64,000 nucleotides of DNA from Tumebacillus_A lipolyticus (GTDB taxonomy: Bacteria; Bacillota; Bacilli; Tumebacillales; Tumebacillaceae): positions 558,001 through 622,000 of the forward strand of contig NZ_JBHUIO010000005.1 in assembly GCF_042682745.1 (NCBI RefSeq), read 5' to 3'. Positions 16,001-24,537 of the stretch are shown one piece after another. The position numbers were made by a program, and so were the translations under genes. The stretch's first letter is position 1. Every line of letters begins with the position of its first letter. Under the pieces are notes generated by a model. It was not told the DNA's origin and did no database searches. It saw only the letters and a program-made list of their open reading frames with translations.

Positions 16001-17293
16001 ATGTCAGTATTTCTCTCCCTCGGACAAAAAATCAGAGATTTTCGATTAAAGAAAGCAATGACACAGATCGAACTTGCCAAAGGGCTTTGCACGCCTTCGA
16101 TGATCTCACAAATTGAGAGTGACCGCGCCCGCCCTTCCTACAAGATTCTACATGCTCTCGCTGAACGGCTCGGTGTTCCGCTGGAACATCTTTTGAAAGA
16201 TGTGAATCTTGACCTCGAATACACCAGCAAGCACAAGCTGGTCACCGGATTGGTGCGATCGAAGGAGTATCGCTCTGCGATCCCCTTGCTACAGGAGCTT
16301 TTACAGAACCCGCACCATCGAATTTCAAACTCCGACTTGCATCTGGAGCTCGCCTGTTGTCATCTGGAGATCGGAAACACGGAGGACGCGATCACTCACC
16401 TGGACGTTGTATTCGAACAGGCAACTGTACGGCAAGATCACGATCTGCTCGCCACCTGTTTCTTTCAACTTGGACGTGCCTATCAGCAAAAAAGAGAGAA
16501 TGCGATCGCGATGTTCCACACCAAGCGAGCCCTCGACGAGGTGTATAAAGCAACGACGATCGACCCAGTTCTTCACGCAAAAATTCTGATTCAGTTAGCA
16601 AGCATCTACGAGCAAAGCGGCAAAGTCGCAGAAGCGATCAACTTCTATGACCAAGCTTTGCTGCTGAATCAGGGGAAACTGGAAGAGCGCGGCCTGACAT
16701 TCCTGCGCCTGGCTGAAGCGCACCACCGGCAGGGCGATTATTCAAAAGCGGATGAGTTTGCGAGCAAGGCGCTAACGCTCTTAGAGGAGCAGAGCCATGT
16801 CGATCAACAGCAGGAGTGGAAGCATCGCCTGCTATTGCTCAAGAGCAAACAAGGCGATTGGAAACGATACACGGCTGACCTCCTGCAGATCGCAGAGCAG
16901 TATGAGCGCACATCCCAGCAAGAACAGGCTGGTGTCGTGATTGCTGACATCGCCATGATCCACCTTGAGAATGACAGTCTGGACGAGTCCTGCATCTTTG
17001 CCGAGAAAGCCAAAATGCTGCTCTCCCATCATCACTCTGCGATGGGAATCGTCCATCGAGTGCTGGCAGCTGTCTCCTTTGCCCGTCAGGATGCAACCAA
17101 AGGACAAAAGCATCTCGACAATTCGTTTGCGATCTTGGAACAGCATGGCAAACTTGCAGAGCTTGAAGAGATCACGATGTTCATGTGCCACCATCTGAGC
17201 GACACCGGAAACGATGAAGAGGCGTTCCTGCGCTTCAAGCAATTTTATCGTTTCATGCGAAAGTCATTGGATGAGCGAGGCATTGCGTTGTAA
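16001..17293 (+). CDS. HTH-TPR transcriptional regulator (second RRNPP-like)
   Basis: 430-residue regulator: N-terminal Cro/C1-type HTH (LGQKIRDFRLKKAMTQIELA ... PSMISQIESDRARPS, residues about 7-62) and then TPR repeats to the C-terminus. AGAGGAGG precedes the ATG. The layout resembles NprR/PlcR-type receptors, but no secreted peptide gene follows; a terminator comes directly after the stop. It may sense a peptide encoded elsewhere, or the neighbouring pro-peptide, or be an unrelated TPR regulator. Its HTH differs clearly from that of the upstream gene, so the two are not a recent duplication. Confidence 0.8.
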   Translation: MSVFLSLGQKIRDFRLKKAMTQIELAKGLCTPSMISQIESDRARPSYKILHALAERLGVPLEHLLKDVNLDLEYTSKHKLVTGLVRSKEYRSAIPLLQELLQNPHHRISNSDLHLELACCHLEIGNTEDAITHLDVVFEQATVRQDHDLLATCFFQLGRAYQQKRENAIAMFHTKRALDEVYKATTIDPVLHAKILIQLASIYEQSGKVAEAINFYDQALLLNQGKLEERGLTFLRLAEAHHRQGDYSKADEFASKALTLLEEQSHVDQQQEWKHRLLLLKSKQGDWKRYTADLLQIAEQYERTSQQEQAGVVIADIAMIHLENDSLDESCIFAEKAKMLLSHHHSAMGIVHRVLAAVSFARQDATKGQKHLDNSFAILEQHGKLAELEEITMFMCHHLSDTGNDEEAFLRFKQFYRFMRKSLDERGIAL

Positions 17294-17304
17294 AAACATA
17301 TTTT

Positions 17305-17346
17305 GCCCTACTCCTATGCGTACCGATTGGAGTAGGGCATTTTTAA
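17305..17346 (+). terminator. Rho-independent terminator after the second TPR regulator
   Basis: Stem GCCCTACTCC / GGAGTAGGGC followed by ATTTTTAA. Confidence 0.9.
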
Positions 17347-17631
17347 TCTGGCGTGTCATTGGTCAGTTCGTTTTTCTGCCTGTAACCTATCGATATCGAT
17401 ACAAATAGACAGTAGGAATCCTACCTTGACTCGTAACATTCGATGAACGGTCGGGACAGGGAAATAAATCGGTTTCTCAAGCTGAGCAAAATCGCAACTT
17501 AAAAATACCTCCCAAAGAAAAATCTAAATAATGGATATCATTCCATATCTTGAACTACCGCGTACCGAACGATAATATGATGATGGGAGGAGAGAAATCG
17601 CCCGCACCTACTCCATGATTGGGAGGATGAC
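17347..17631. other. Intergenic region before the anchored protein
   Basis: No gene seen. It holds the self-complementary ATCGATATCGAT near 17387 and a promoter just before the next gene. Confidence 0.5.
17550..17578 (+). promoter_or_regulatory. Candidate sigma-A promoter
   Basis: TTGAAC (17550-17555), 17-base spacer and TAATAT (17573-17578), upstream of the 127-residue protein gene. Confidence 0.5.
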
Positions 17632-18015
17632 ATGAACAAAACTAAATGGATTCTGCTTGGGCTAATCGCCTTAGCGGGGATACTCATCATTTTCGCACTC
17701 ATGCCGAAGAGCGGGGCGGCTACATCTGAGCAACTGCTTGAACAGTATCGGACAGCACTGGCTTCGCAGGATCTGAAAGCGTTGCAGGACATCTCCTTAC
17801 CGACCAATACGTCCGCTCAATTGCAAGAACGTTTAGATAAATTCTGCGGACTCGCACCGGACAAGATCCAGTTTGAGGTGAGTGCAGATAACATCTCAAC
17901 GGTCGTCATCCGAGTTCATTTGCATACGGAGCAAGCAGGAACAGCAGTCCAGGATGAGTTTTACATGCAGAAACAAGAGGATCGCTGGTATCTCGCTTTT
18001 AACCATCAGAAATAA
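17632..18015 (+). CDS. Membrane-anchored protein of unknown function
   Basis: 127 residues with one N-terminal TM or uncleaved signal anchor (residues 5-24) and a small extracytoplasmic domain. The layout, with SEQLLEQYRTALASQDLKAL followed by a beta-rich half ending DRWYLAFNHQK, resembles NTF2/DUF4878-like lumazine-binding folds found in secreted proteins. GGGAGG precedes the ATG. It stands alone between two terminators. No functional assignment. Confidence 0.65.
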   Translation: MNKTKWILLGLIALAGILIIFALMPKSGAATSEQLLEQYRTALASQDLKALQDISLPTNTSAQLQERLDKFCGLAPDKIQFEVSADNISTVVIRVHLHTEQAGTAVQDEFYMQKQEDRWYLAFNHQK

Positions 18016-18018
18016 ATG

Positions 18019-18060
18019 AGGGGGAAAAGGCATCGCTCCATGCGCCTTTTCCCCCTGCTT
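18019..18060 (+). terminator. Rho-independent terminator
   Basis: Long stem GGGGGAAAAGGC-GC / GCGCCTTTTCCCCC directly after the 127-residue gene. It lacks a long T tail, but the stem is strong. Confidence 0.75.
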
Positions 18061-18326
18061 ATGCGTATACTACGAGGCGAATGATCCTCCGGTTGAGTAA
18101 AGAGAAGCACTCGCCTCAGAAGATTGACCATGATTCAATTCCTGAGCGATGTTCCACGAGTCAGACCATACAAACTGCCCCTTTTTGTACAGCCAATCGT
18201 CCTATACCCATTCGCTTCGTACCGTTTCTCTCATCCGGCTAGGTGAACGCATGATTCCCTCGTTCCACCGTAACCGAATTCCGAAAGATCCGAACTACCT
18301 TGAGCCAGCTCTCACTTCAACTCCAC
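18061..18326. other. Intergenic region, nothing recognised
   Basis: Short ORFs here have no ribosome binding site and no convincing composition. No repeats or structured RNA were recognised. Confidence 0.5.
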
Positions 18327-18878
18327 TCAGAAAATCTTCTTCCCTAGCACATGGCTGAGCGGGATGAACCCGATCTGTCTGCTGTCCTTGCTGTTGTTTC
18401 GATTGTCGCCCATCACAAAAACGTGCTCATCCGGTACGACAAGCTTCTCGTCGGACGTGTAGAGCATCGCTTCTTTGATGTAGGGCTCTTGAAGCTCTTC
18501 CCCGTTCCGATACACTTTGTGGTCGCGGAACTCCAGAACATCGCCGGGCTTACCGATCACCCGCTTCACATAGTTGCGCCCTTCTTCAGCATCTTGAAAC
18601 AGGCGAATCAGCGGATTGTCGAGCAGATCGTCCTTGAATGTGCGCTCCCGATCCACTCGGCTGTCGATGATCACAATATCCCCATATTCAGGTTCGTAGT
18701 TGAACGTGTGTGACAATTTCGATACGTAGATGCGCTGCTGGTCTTGCAAGGTCGGGTCCATCGAATGACCGAGCACCTCTGTCGGTTGGAATACAAACAC
18801 GCCGATCATCATCGCAAGCACGAGAGCGAGCCCGATCGAAAACACCCAACTTCGAATCTCTTTCATCATCTTTTTCAT
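18327..18878 (-). CDS. sip: Type I signal peptidase (Sip/LepB)
   Basis: Cleaves Sec and Tat signal peptides on the outer face of the membrane. 183 residues: one N-terminal TM anchor (about 10-32), catalytic Ser in GHSMDPTL near residue 39, catalytic Lys in YVKRVIGKPGD near residue 104, and the box GDNRNNSKDSRQIGF near residues 157-171. The short, single-TM form is the Bacillus Sip type. No partner genes; a lipoprotein gene lies just upstream on the same strand. Confidence 0.95.
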   Translation of the reverse strand: MKKMMKEIRSWVFSIGLALVLAMMIGVFVFQPTEVLGHSMDPTLQDQQRIYVSKLSHTFNYEPEYGDIVIIDSRVDRERTFKDDLLDNPLIRLFQDAEEGRNYVKRVIGKPGDVLEFRDHKVYRNGEELQEPYIKEAMLYTSDEKLVVPDEHVFVMGDNRNNSKDSRQIGFIPLSHVLGKKIF

Positions 18879-18968
18879 ATTCTGACCTACTTTCCGGCTC
18901 CCAATTTGCGCCTCGATTCTCTTTCAAAAGCATAACATCTCTTATGCTATCCCAAAAGGATTTACATC

Positions 18969-19439
18969 CTATCTTTGTATGTCGCTCAGGTCGAGATGAT
19001 GAGCAAATTCCACTCGATCCACTTTCCATGCCTCGCCATCAGGGATGATGACCAAACCGACTTTCGCATGGTAATCGCTTCCCGCCTCCAAGTTGTAGCT
19101 CACCTTCGTGTTGACGATAAAGCCATCTGCGCCATCCTCGCCGAGCGGCACCGTGTTGACGATCTGGACTGCTTGCACCTCGGGAACTGATCCTCTCGTA
19201 TTTCGCCGCATTTCATCGAGCGACAGCAACTGCTCTTTCACACTCTGCTGCGCCCTTGCGGTCGCATCGGGAAAGCCTTCCTCCACTTCCCCGTTTGGCC
19301 TCTTGCTGTAATCTAACACATCGGCGTTAAACCGCTTGGCCGCTTCCACCGCTTTTGCTTCCCGCTCTGCTCGATCATCCGAACAACCTGGAAGTGACAG
19401 GCTGAGCAAAAGAAGCACAACGATCCATCCTTTTTGCAT
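18969..19439 (-). CDS. Lipoprotein of unknown function
   Basis: 156 residues from the ATG at 19439, preceded by GGGGGGCGAGG; the upstream ATG at 19487 lacks a site. Signal peptide with lipobox LSLPGC near residue 19, a helical charged stretch, then a beta-rich C-terminal domain (VSYNLEAGSDYHAKVGLVII, AWKVDRVEFAHHLDL). No recognised family. It lies just upstream of the signal peptidase gene. Confidence 0.75.
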   Translation of the reverse strand: MQKGWIVVLLLLSLSLPGCSDDRAEREAKAVEAAKRFNADVLDYSKRPNGEVEEGFPDATARAQQSVKEQLLSLDEMRRNTRGSVPEVQAVQIVNTVPLGEDGADGFIVNTKVSYNLEAGSDYHAKVGLVIIPDGEAWKVDRVEFAHHLDLSDIQR

Positions 19440-19686
19440 CCTCGCCCCCCTGTATTTCGGATTGTGCCCTCGCGTAGAACGCATCAAGGCGGAACTCTCT
19501 TTTACTAATTATACAATATTTTACTTCTTCCATAAACTACAAATTTGCGAACAACTCCGCCATTCGATTCTGCAAACACGTACATGCCCAGATCTGCTCG
19601 CGAAGCTTTTGTGAACAGAGCTGGAAGGAATCGGGAGTCTATTTCGCGAAGGAAATTGTCACCAAAAGAGGCGAAGGAGACTTGCC

Positions 19687-20079
19687 ATGCGATTTGTCGC
19701 CTATGAACAAAAGGCACCTCTGCTGCTGTTGCTCGCCGTATTGCCAACATTATTTGATCGATCGTTTCTCTGGCTGTTGATCTTGGTTCCGCTCTTTTTC
19801 CTGAACTACGAGCTACAAATTCACGTTGATGAAATCAGATACACGATGAAACTGATGGGGTTTCGACTTTGGACACGAGTTGGCACGCCAGACCTCGTTT
19901 CGCGAATGGAATTCAAACGGGCTGGCTGGGCGACAAAGTGCGTCGTCCTTCATTTCCACAGCGGCTTGAGATGGCGACTGCTGCATTTTATGCCGAAAAA
20001 TTATGACCAAGCCCTCGAACAGTTTGCGAAACGGCATCAGATCGCGTTGTCCAAGCATCCCGATTATCCAGCGCTATAA
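19687..20079 (+). CDS. Small membrane protein of unknown function
   Basis: 130 residues with a hydrophobic hairpin (about residues 10-40) followed by a beta-strand-rich basic domain (ELQIHVDEIRYTMKLMG, WATKCVVLHFHSG). This resembles bacterial PH-like membrane proteins, but the match is weak. GAAGGAG precedes the ATG. Convergent with helD. Confidence 0.65.
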   Translation: MRFVAYEQKAPLLLLLAVLPTLFDRSFLWLLILVPLFFLNYELQIHVDEIRYTMKLMGFRLWTRVGTPDLVSRMEFKRAGWATKCVVLHFHSGLRWRLLHFMPKNYDQALEQFAKRHQIALSKHPDYPAL

Positions 20080-20098
20080 CTCTGCCCTTCCCCACTGC

Positions 20099-20146
20099 AA
20101 AAAGACCGCTGCACCGCCCTTGCGCGGCACAACGGTCTTCCCTTTT
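20099..20146. terminator. Terminator between convergent genes
   Basis: Stem AAGACCG / CGGTCTT with an internal GCACCGC...GCGGCAC pair and A/T tracts on both sides, between the small membrane protein gene and helD. Confidence 0.8.
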
Positions 20147-20197
20147 TCAAAACTGCGATCTATCAATCCACAAGCAACACATCCGCAAGCGTCTTAC

Positions 20198-22465
20198 CTA
20201 CGCTTCCAACAGATCGAGCAACTCCGTTTTACCCTCCATCGAATAGACGAACAGGCGGTGCAGAGGACGGGTCATCGCCACATACAACAGCTTCACATCC
20301 AACTCGTCTGCCGTGTACTCCTCCTCCAGCGAGACGATAAACACAGCGTCAAACTCCAAGCCTTTCACCACATAGGAGGGCACGATCACCAGATCGGCAG
20401 CCGAGTAATCCTCTTTCTCATCCAGCAGTTTGACCGAGAGCTTCGTGCCCAGCTGCTCCATCCACATCTGGATCTGCTCGCACTCGTCCATCGTCTTGCC
20501 GATGACGGCGACCGAGTGCATCCCTTGCCCCTTCAGTGCCTCAGTGTCGGCGAGCACTTGAGCGAGCAGCGCTCTCTGTTCGCCAAACAGCTCCCGCTTC
20601 GGCTCTTCTCCGTGCCTGACGACCGGCTTGGCCAGCACGAGCCCCGGCGTCTGCGAGTGAACGATCACCCGGTTGGCTAGGTTCATGATCTCCACCGTCG
20701 TCCGATAGCTCTGCTCCAGCAGGAGAAACTGACAGTTTCCGTTTGGGAACACCGCTTCTAACACCGCTTCCCAGCTTTCCACGCCGCGATAGGAGTGGAT
20801 CCCTTGCGACAGGTCGCCGAGGATGGTGAACATCTCCGAGCCGAGCACCTCTTTGAGCGCCAACAGCTGAAAGATGCTGTAGTCCTGCGCTTCGTCGATC
20901 ACGAGGTTGCGCACTTTCACTTCTGTCAGCAGCCCGAACAGCTTGTGTTGGAGATACAGCAGCGCCGCCGTGTCCTCCAGCTCCATCCGCTTTTTCCCGA
21001 GCAGCTGCAGCGAGTGCGCTTGGAAAAAGCGCCGCTCCTCTTCAGACATCAGCGAGTCGAACAGCGCATCGTCTGCCAACAGCTCCTTATAGTGGCCGAT
21101 CAGGTCGAGCTTCGGAAACTGGGCCATATACTCTTTGACCAGCGTCTTCGAGCGCGCCTCCACACTTTTTAACAGCGCCTCTCTGTCATCCATCAGCTTG
21201 ATCACTTTCGCTTTGCGCTTCACCGGGTCCTGTAAAAAGAGCGCCTGTTCCAACCGCTCATCATAGTGGTCGGCGATGTCTTTGAGCAGCTGCTTCTTTT
21301 TGACTTTCAGCCGCTCGCGCAAGATCTTGCCCACTTTCTCCACGCGCTTGTAGATCGGCAGTCGCAGGTAATCTTCACAGAAAAACTTGCGCACCTCGTC
21401 TGCCGTACAGAGCAGTCGCTTGCCCAGCTTGCAGTCTGTCTGGGGCAGCATCCGCACGGTCACCTCGTCCAGGTAGCGGTCGATCTGCTCTTTATACGAT
21501 TGCGACCCTTTGTAGCGCGACACAAATTTGAGCAGGCGAACCTCCTCATCCCGCTGCAAAAAGCGGAACAGGCGTTGGTTAGGATCGACGAGCTTCAGCT
21601 TCTTGCCGATGTTCTCCTGCACGAAATCGAGGTAGGTCGTCTGTCTGACCGCTTCGACGCCGAGCTCTGGCAGAACGTCCGCGATGTATTTCAGGAACAG
21701 TTGGTGCGGGGCGAGGATCATAAATTGTTCGGGGTTAAATCGGTCACCATAGGTGTAGATGAGGTAGGCGATGCGGTGCAGGGCGATGGTGGTCTTTCCG
21801 CTTCCTGCCGCCCCTTGGACGATCATCGGGCGGTACATCTCGGCGCGGATGACTCTGTTTTGCTCCTCTTGGATCGTCGAGACGATATCTTTCAGTCGGC
21901 TGTCCGCACTGCCGCCGAGCGACTCTTGCAACAGCTCATCTCGCGTCGTGATGTCGATGTCGCGAAAATCGAGCAGTTCGCCGCCTTCGATCGTGTACTG
22001 GCGCTTGAGGTGCAGGTTGGCATTTTCTGTCCCGGTGGTCGTCTCGTAGCTGACCTTCCCGATGCGCCCTTCGTAGTAGACGTTGGCGACCGGCGAGCGC
22101 CAATCGACGATGACCGGCTCCTGCGTGTCGGGGCGAAACAGCGAGGCTTTGCCGATGTACAGCGGCTGAACCCGTTCTGTATCATCCGGCTGGATGTCGA
22201 TGCGGCAGAAGTAAGGTCTGCTCCGCACCTGCTGCAGTTGGCGAATGTTGCCTTGGGTCATTTCGAAAAACTTAACATTGGTCAGCAAGGCGATGTAGCC
22301 TTCCGAACCATCGAGAGAGTTGATGCGCGAGTAGGCCTCCTTGATGTTCTCGCGAAACGCCTGCTCGTTGTGCATGCTCTCATGCAGGACGTACTCCAGA
22401 TAGGACACCGTCTCATCCAATCGGGTACATTCCTGACCATAATCGCGGTGGAGTTTAATCGACAT
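20198..22465 (-). CDS. helD: HelD, RNA polymerase recycling ATPase
   Basis: UvrD/Rep-like SF1 protein of the Gram-positive HelD family, which removes nucleic acids from stalled RNA polymerase. 755 residues: N-terminal helical arm (start to about 95), split 1A domain with Walker A VQGAAGSGKTTIALHR near residues 214-229, a long inserted helical region, then VIDEAQDYSIFQLLAL (Walker B), SYRTTVEIMNLANRV and, near the C-terminus, VVKGLEFDAVFIV and YVAMTRPLHRLFV. AAGGGGGAAAG precedes the ATG. The insert and short length fit HelD rather than a true UvrD. Confidence 0.92.
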   Translation of the reverse strand: MSIKLHRDYGQECTRLDETVSYLEYVLHESMHNEQAFRENIKEAYSRINSLDGSEGYIALLTNVKFFEMTQGNIRQLQQVRSRPYFCRIDIQPDDTERVQPLYIGKASLFRPDTQEPVIVDWRSPVANVYYEGRIGKVSYETTTGTENANLHLKRQYTIEGGELLDFRDIDITTRDELLQESLGGSADSRLKDIVSTIQEEQNRVIRAEMYRPMIVQGAAGSGKTTIALHRIAYLIYTYGDRFNPEQFMILAPHQLFLKYIADVLPELGVEAVRQTTYLDFVQENIGKKLKLVDPNQRLFRFLQRDEEVRLLKFVSRYKGSQSYKEQIDRYLDEVTVRMLPQTDCKLGKRLLCTADEVRKFFCEDYLRLPIYKRVEKVGKILRERLKVKKKQLLKDIADHYDERLEQALFLQDPVKRKAKVIKLMDDREALLKSVEARSKTLVKEYMAQFPKLDLIGHYKELLADDALFDSLMSEEERRFFQAHSLQLLGKKRMELEDTAALLYLQHKLFGLLTEVKVRNLVIDEAQDYSIFQLLALKEVLGSEMFTILGDLSQGIHSYRGVESWEAVLEAVFPNGNCQFLLLEQSYRTTVEIMNLANRVIVHSQTPGLVLAKPVVRHGEEPKRELFGEQRALLAQVLADTEALKGQGMHSVAVIGKTMDECEQIQMWMEQLGTKLSVKLLDEKEDYSAADLVIVPSYVVKGLEFDAVFIVSLEEEYTADELDVKLLYVAMTRPLHRLFVYSMEGKTELLDLLEA

Positions 22466-22525
22466 ACCGATTCACTTTCCCCCTTATGTATGCTTCAATT
22501 TTTGGAAATGCCTACCTAGTATATC

Positions 22526-22556
22526 AAAAAAGCGCCTGCAGCAACAGGCGCTTTCC
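22526..22556 (-). terminator. Terminator of the Fur-controlled small gene
   Basis: Stem AAAGCGCCTG / CAGGCGCTTT followed on the minus strand by TTTTTT. Confidence 0.88.
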
Positions 22557-22561
22557 CTATC

Positions 22562-22663
22562 TTATTTGGCAGTGAAGATCTGTTTACAAGTCCCGGAAAC
22601 GACAACCAGCAGAACGATCGCACAAAGAACGGGCAGTACTTCGTGCACAGCCAACCAATCCAT
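22562..22663 (-). CDS. Fur-controlled 33-residue membrane protein
   Basis: Small ORF with ATG at 22663, AGAAGAGGTG upstream and its own terminator downstream. The product begins MDWLAVHEVLPVLCAIVLLV and continues with three Val, SGTCKQIFTAK: one TM helix and a short basic tail with two Cys. A consensus promoter overlapped by two Fur-like boxes lies about 40-70 bases upstream, so iron-starvation expression is likely. No family recognised. Small membrane proteins of this kind can accompany metal transport, but no transporter is adjacent. Confidence 0.72.
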   Translation of the reverse strand: MDWLAVHEVLPVLCAIVLLVVVSGTCKQIFTAK

Positions 22664-22681
22664 GTGATCACCTCTTCTAAT

Positions 22682-22733
22682 TGATAACTATTCTCATTGA
22701 GATCAGTATAGCATAATTGAGAACCGTTATCAA
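22682..22733 (-). promoter_or_regulatory. Sigma-A promoter with two Fur boxes
   Basis: On the minus strand TTGATA (22728-22733), a 17-base spacer and TATACT (22705-22710). Fur-type 7-1-7 sites: TGATAAC-T-ATTCTCA (22682-22696), downstream of the -10, and TGAGAAC-C-GTTATCA (22718-22732), overlapping the -35. Compared with TGATAAT-N-ATTATCA they match at 12 and 11 of 14 positions. Confidence 0.78.
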
Positions 22734-22785
22734 CTACTTGCGAAGATGCTGATCGGACGTGCGCAACATCTTTTTGATCGCCCGC

Positions 22786-23100
22786 CTAGGCAATTAATTT
22801 CAGACCGACCGCCGCAGCCAACACCATGCTCATGTAGAGCATTCTGCGCCAATCTTTCGATTCCCCATAGAGCAGCATGCCGACCACCACGCTGCCGACC
22901 GTGCCCGTCCCCGTCCAGACCGCATAGGCGGTGCTCATCGGCAGCGACTCCATCGCCAGCGTCAGAAAGCCGAAGCTGAAACTGAAGCCGAGGATGAGGA
23001 TGGCGTAGGAGGACCAATTTTTCTTTTGGTTGATCCGGTTGATCCCCGCCACCCCGATCACTTCGCAGATGCCCGCCAGAATCAGATAAACCCACGCCAT
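22786..23100 (-). CDS. SMR-family exporter subunit (second of a pair)
   Basis: 104-residue four-TM small multidrug resistance protein. It shows the SMR pattern: Glu in AGICEVIGV near residue 13 and the GTGTVGSVVVGMLLYGE stretch near residue 64. It starts one base after the stop of the other SMR gene, with GGAGGGG upstream. Paired SMR genes act as heterodimers (YkkCD type). A guanidine-I riboswitch heads the operon, so guanidinium export is the likely activity. Confidence 0.9.
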   Translation of the reverse strand: MAWVYLILAGICEVIGVAGINRINQKKNWSSYAILILGFSFSFGFLTLAMESLPMSTAYAVWTGTGTVGSVVVGMLLYGESKDWRRMLYMSMVLAAAVGLKLIA

Positions 23101-23101
23101 G

Positions 23102-23440
23102 CTATTCCCCTCCTCTCGTCTCGCGCTCGGTCGTCACCGTTTTCAACCCGATGACACCGCCGAGCAGCAGCATGATCAACAGCACTTTCGACAAGCGAAA
23201 CGGCTCGCCGAAGACTGCCATCTCCATCACGACCGTGCCGGCCGTCCCGATGCCTGTAAACACCGCATAGGTCGTGCCGACCGGCAACCGTTGCGACGCT
23301 TTGATCAGCAGCACCATCGAGATCGCGATCGCCACGATCGTGCCGCTCCACGCCAACAGACTTTCGGCGTGCTTCAGCCCAATCACCCACGCGATCTCAA
23401 ACACCCCGGCGACCAAGACGAGCATCCAGTTTCGATTCAT
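23102..23440 (-). CDS. SMR-family guanidinium exporter subunit (SugE/YkkC-like)
   Basis: 112 residues from the ATG at 23440 (AGGGAG about nine bases upstream; the ATG at 23467 sits in the terminator tail and is rejected). Four TM segments. SugE/Gdx-like features: GVFEIAWVIGLKHAES with the essential Glu near residue 13, PVGTTYAVFTGIGTAGTVV near residues 56-74. First gene behind the guanidine-I riboswitch; the second SMR gene follows after one base. Expected to export guanidinium in exchange for protons. Confidence 0.92.
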   Translation of the reverse strand: MNRNWMLVLVAGVFEIAWVIGLKHAESLLAWSGTIVAIAISMVLLIKASQRLPVGTTYAVFTGIGTAGTVVMEMAVFGEPFRLSKVLLIMLLLGGVIGLKTVTTERETRGGE

Positions 23441-23469
23441 CTTCACCATCTCCCTCTCGTTCAGCATGC

Positions 23470-23512
23470 AAAAAAGCCCAGAAGAATATCATGATCGATA
23501 TCCTCCCGGGCT
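23470..23512 (-). terminator. Riboswitch-controlled transcription terminator
   Basis: Minus-strand stem GCCCGGGAGGATATC / GATATTCTTCTGGGC followed by TTTTTT. Its 5' arm is the conserved AGCCCGGGAG end of the aptamer, so ligand binding would compete with termination. Confidence 0.88.
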
Positions 23513-23613
23513 TTTCTCCCTCCGTGTACACAGCAGAAGCTGTGCGTTCTCTCTCGGACCAGACCAACCTCAGCAAAAAGGTCGCGGAACCCTAGAGAAC
23601 GAACCTTATCCAG
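23501..23613 (-). ncRNA. Guanidine-I (ykkC) riboswitch
   Basis: Conserved ykkC elements in order on the minus strand: CTAGGGTTCCG (about 23585-23595), GGTCTGGTCCGAGAG (about 23551-23565), ACACGGA, then GGGAGAAAAGCCCGGGAG (about 23503-23520). It turns on guanidinium exporters when guanidine is bound, here through the overlapping terminator. Confidence 0.95.
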
Positions 23614-23621
23614 TTGCCTCT

Positions 23622-23650
23622 ACTATAGACCGCTCCGCCACTCCTGTCAA
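23622..23650 (-). promoter_or_regulatory. Sigma-A promoter of the guanidine riboswitch operon
   Basis: TTGACA (23645-23650), 17-base spacer, TATAGT (23622-23627) on the minus strand, just before the aptamer. Confidence 0.88.
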
Positions 23651-23769
23651 TTTCGAATCATCGGGAGGGAAAAAGTAGAAACTGTAGGCAAACGGTGATT
23701 GACGCTCAATTGTTTCTTTTGTAAACTAACTATACATAGGAAACAAAAAATCTGCAAGGAGGCTATTCC

Positions 23770-24537
23770 ATGATTCCCTCGCTCTTTTTGGCACATGGTT
23801 CGCCCATGCTGGCCATTCAGGAAAACGATTACGCTAAGTTTTTGCGCGAGCTTGGCAGCACATACACCCCGCAGGCGATCGTCATCTTCACCGCACATTG
23901 GGAGCGGGAGACGCTGACCGTCACCTACACAGATGACGCGTATGAGACGATCTATGATTATTACGGGTTTCCCGAGGAGATGTACCAGATCACCTATCCG
24001 GCCAAAGGGTCGAAAGCGATCGCCGACAAGATCATCGCTCGCTTGCAAGCTGGCGGCATCCCCGTCCAGAAAGATCTGAAGCGCGGGCTGGATCACGGCT
24101 CATGGGTGCTGCTCCAGAAGATGTACCCAGCGGCGAACATCCCGGTCATCCAAGTTTCGGTCAACCCATTCCTCAAAGGCGAGGAGCAGTTGAAGATCGG
24201 CCGGTGCTTGCAAGGCCTCGGGCTTGAGGACATCCTGATCATCGGCAGCGGCGTCACCGTGCACAACTTGCGGATACTCAATTGGGATCAGACGACGCCA
24301 GAGCCGTGGGCTGTTCAATTTGACGACTGGCTGTTGGAAAAAATGCAGCAGGGCGATCTGGAGTCGCTGATGCAATATGACCGCTTGGCTCCGCACGCTT
24401 CGCTCGCTGTCCCGCGGCCCGAGCATTTTGTGCCGCTGTTGATCACCCTGGGCAGCGCCGGAGATGAGGTGTGCCCACAAACGATCCATCGCAGTTACGA
24501 GCTGGGCTCGCTCAGCTATCTTTCCCTCGCCTTTTAA
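23770..24537 (+). CDS. LigB/DODA-type extradiol ring-opening dioxygenase
   Basis: 255-residue class III extradiol dioxygenase related to plant DODA and E. coli YgiD, which use non-haem iron (or zinc) to open catechols. Metal-ligand motifs: LFLAHGSPM (His near residue 9), IFTAHWERE (His near residue 45), KRGLDHGSWVLL (His near residue 108) and, near the C-terminus, PRPEHFVPLLITLG (His near residue 219). AAGGAGG precedes the ATG. Alone on its strand; the substrate is not deducible. Confidence 0.9.
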   Translation: MIPSLFLAHGSPMLAIQENDYAKFLRELGSTYTPQAIVIFTAHWERETLTVTYTDDAYETIYDYYGFPEEMYQITYPAKGSKAIADKIIARLQAGGIPVQKDLKRGLDHGSWVLLQKMYPAANIPVIQVSVNPFLKGEEQLKIGRCLQGLGLEDILIIGSGVTVHNLRILNWDQTTPEPWAVQFDDWLLEKMQQGDLESLMQYDRLAPHASLAVPRPEHFVPLLITLGSAGDEVCPQTIHRSYELGSLSYLSLAF

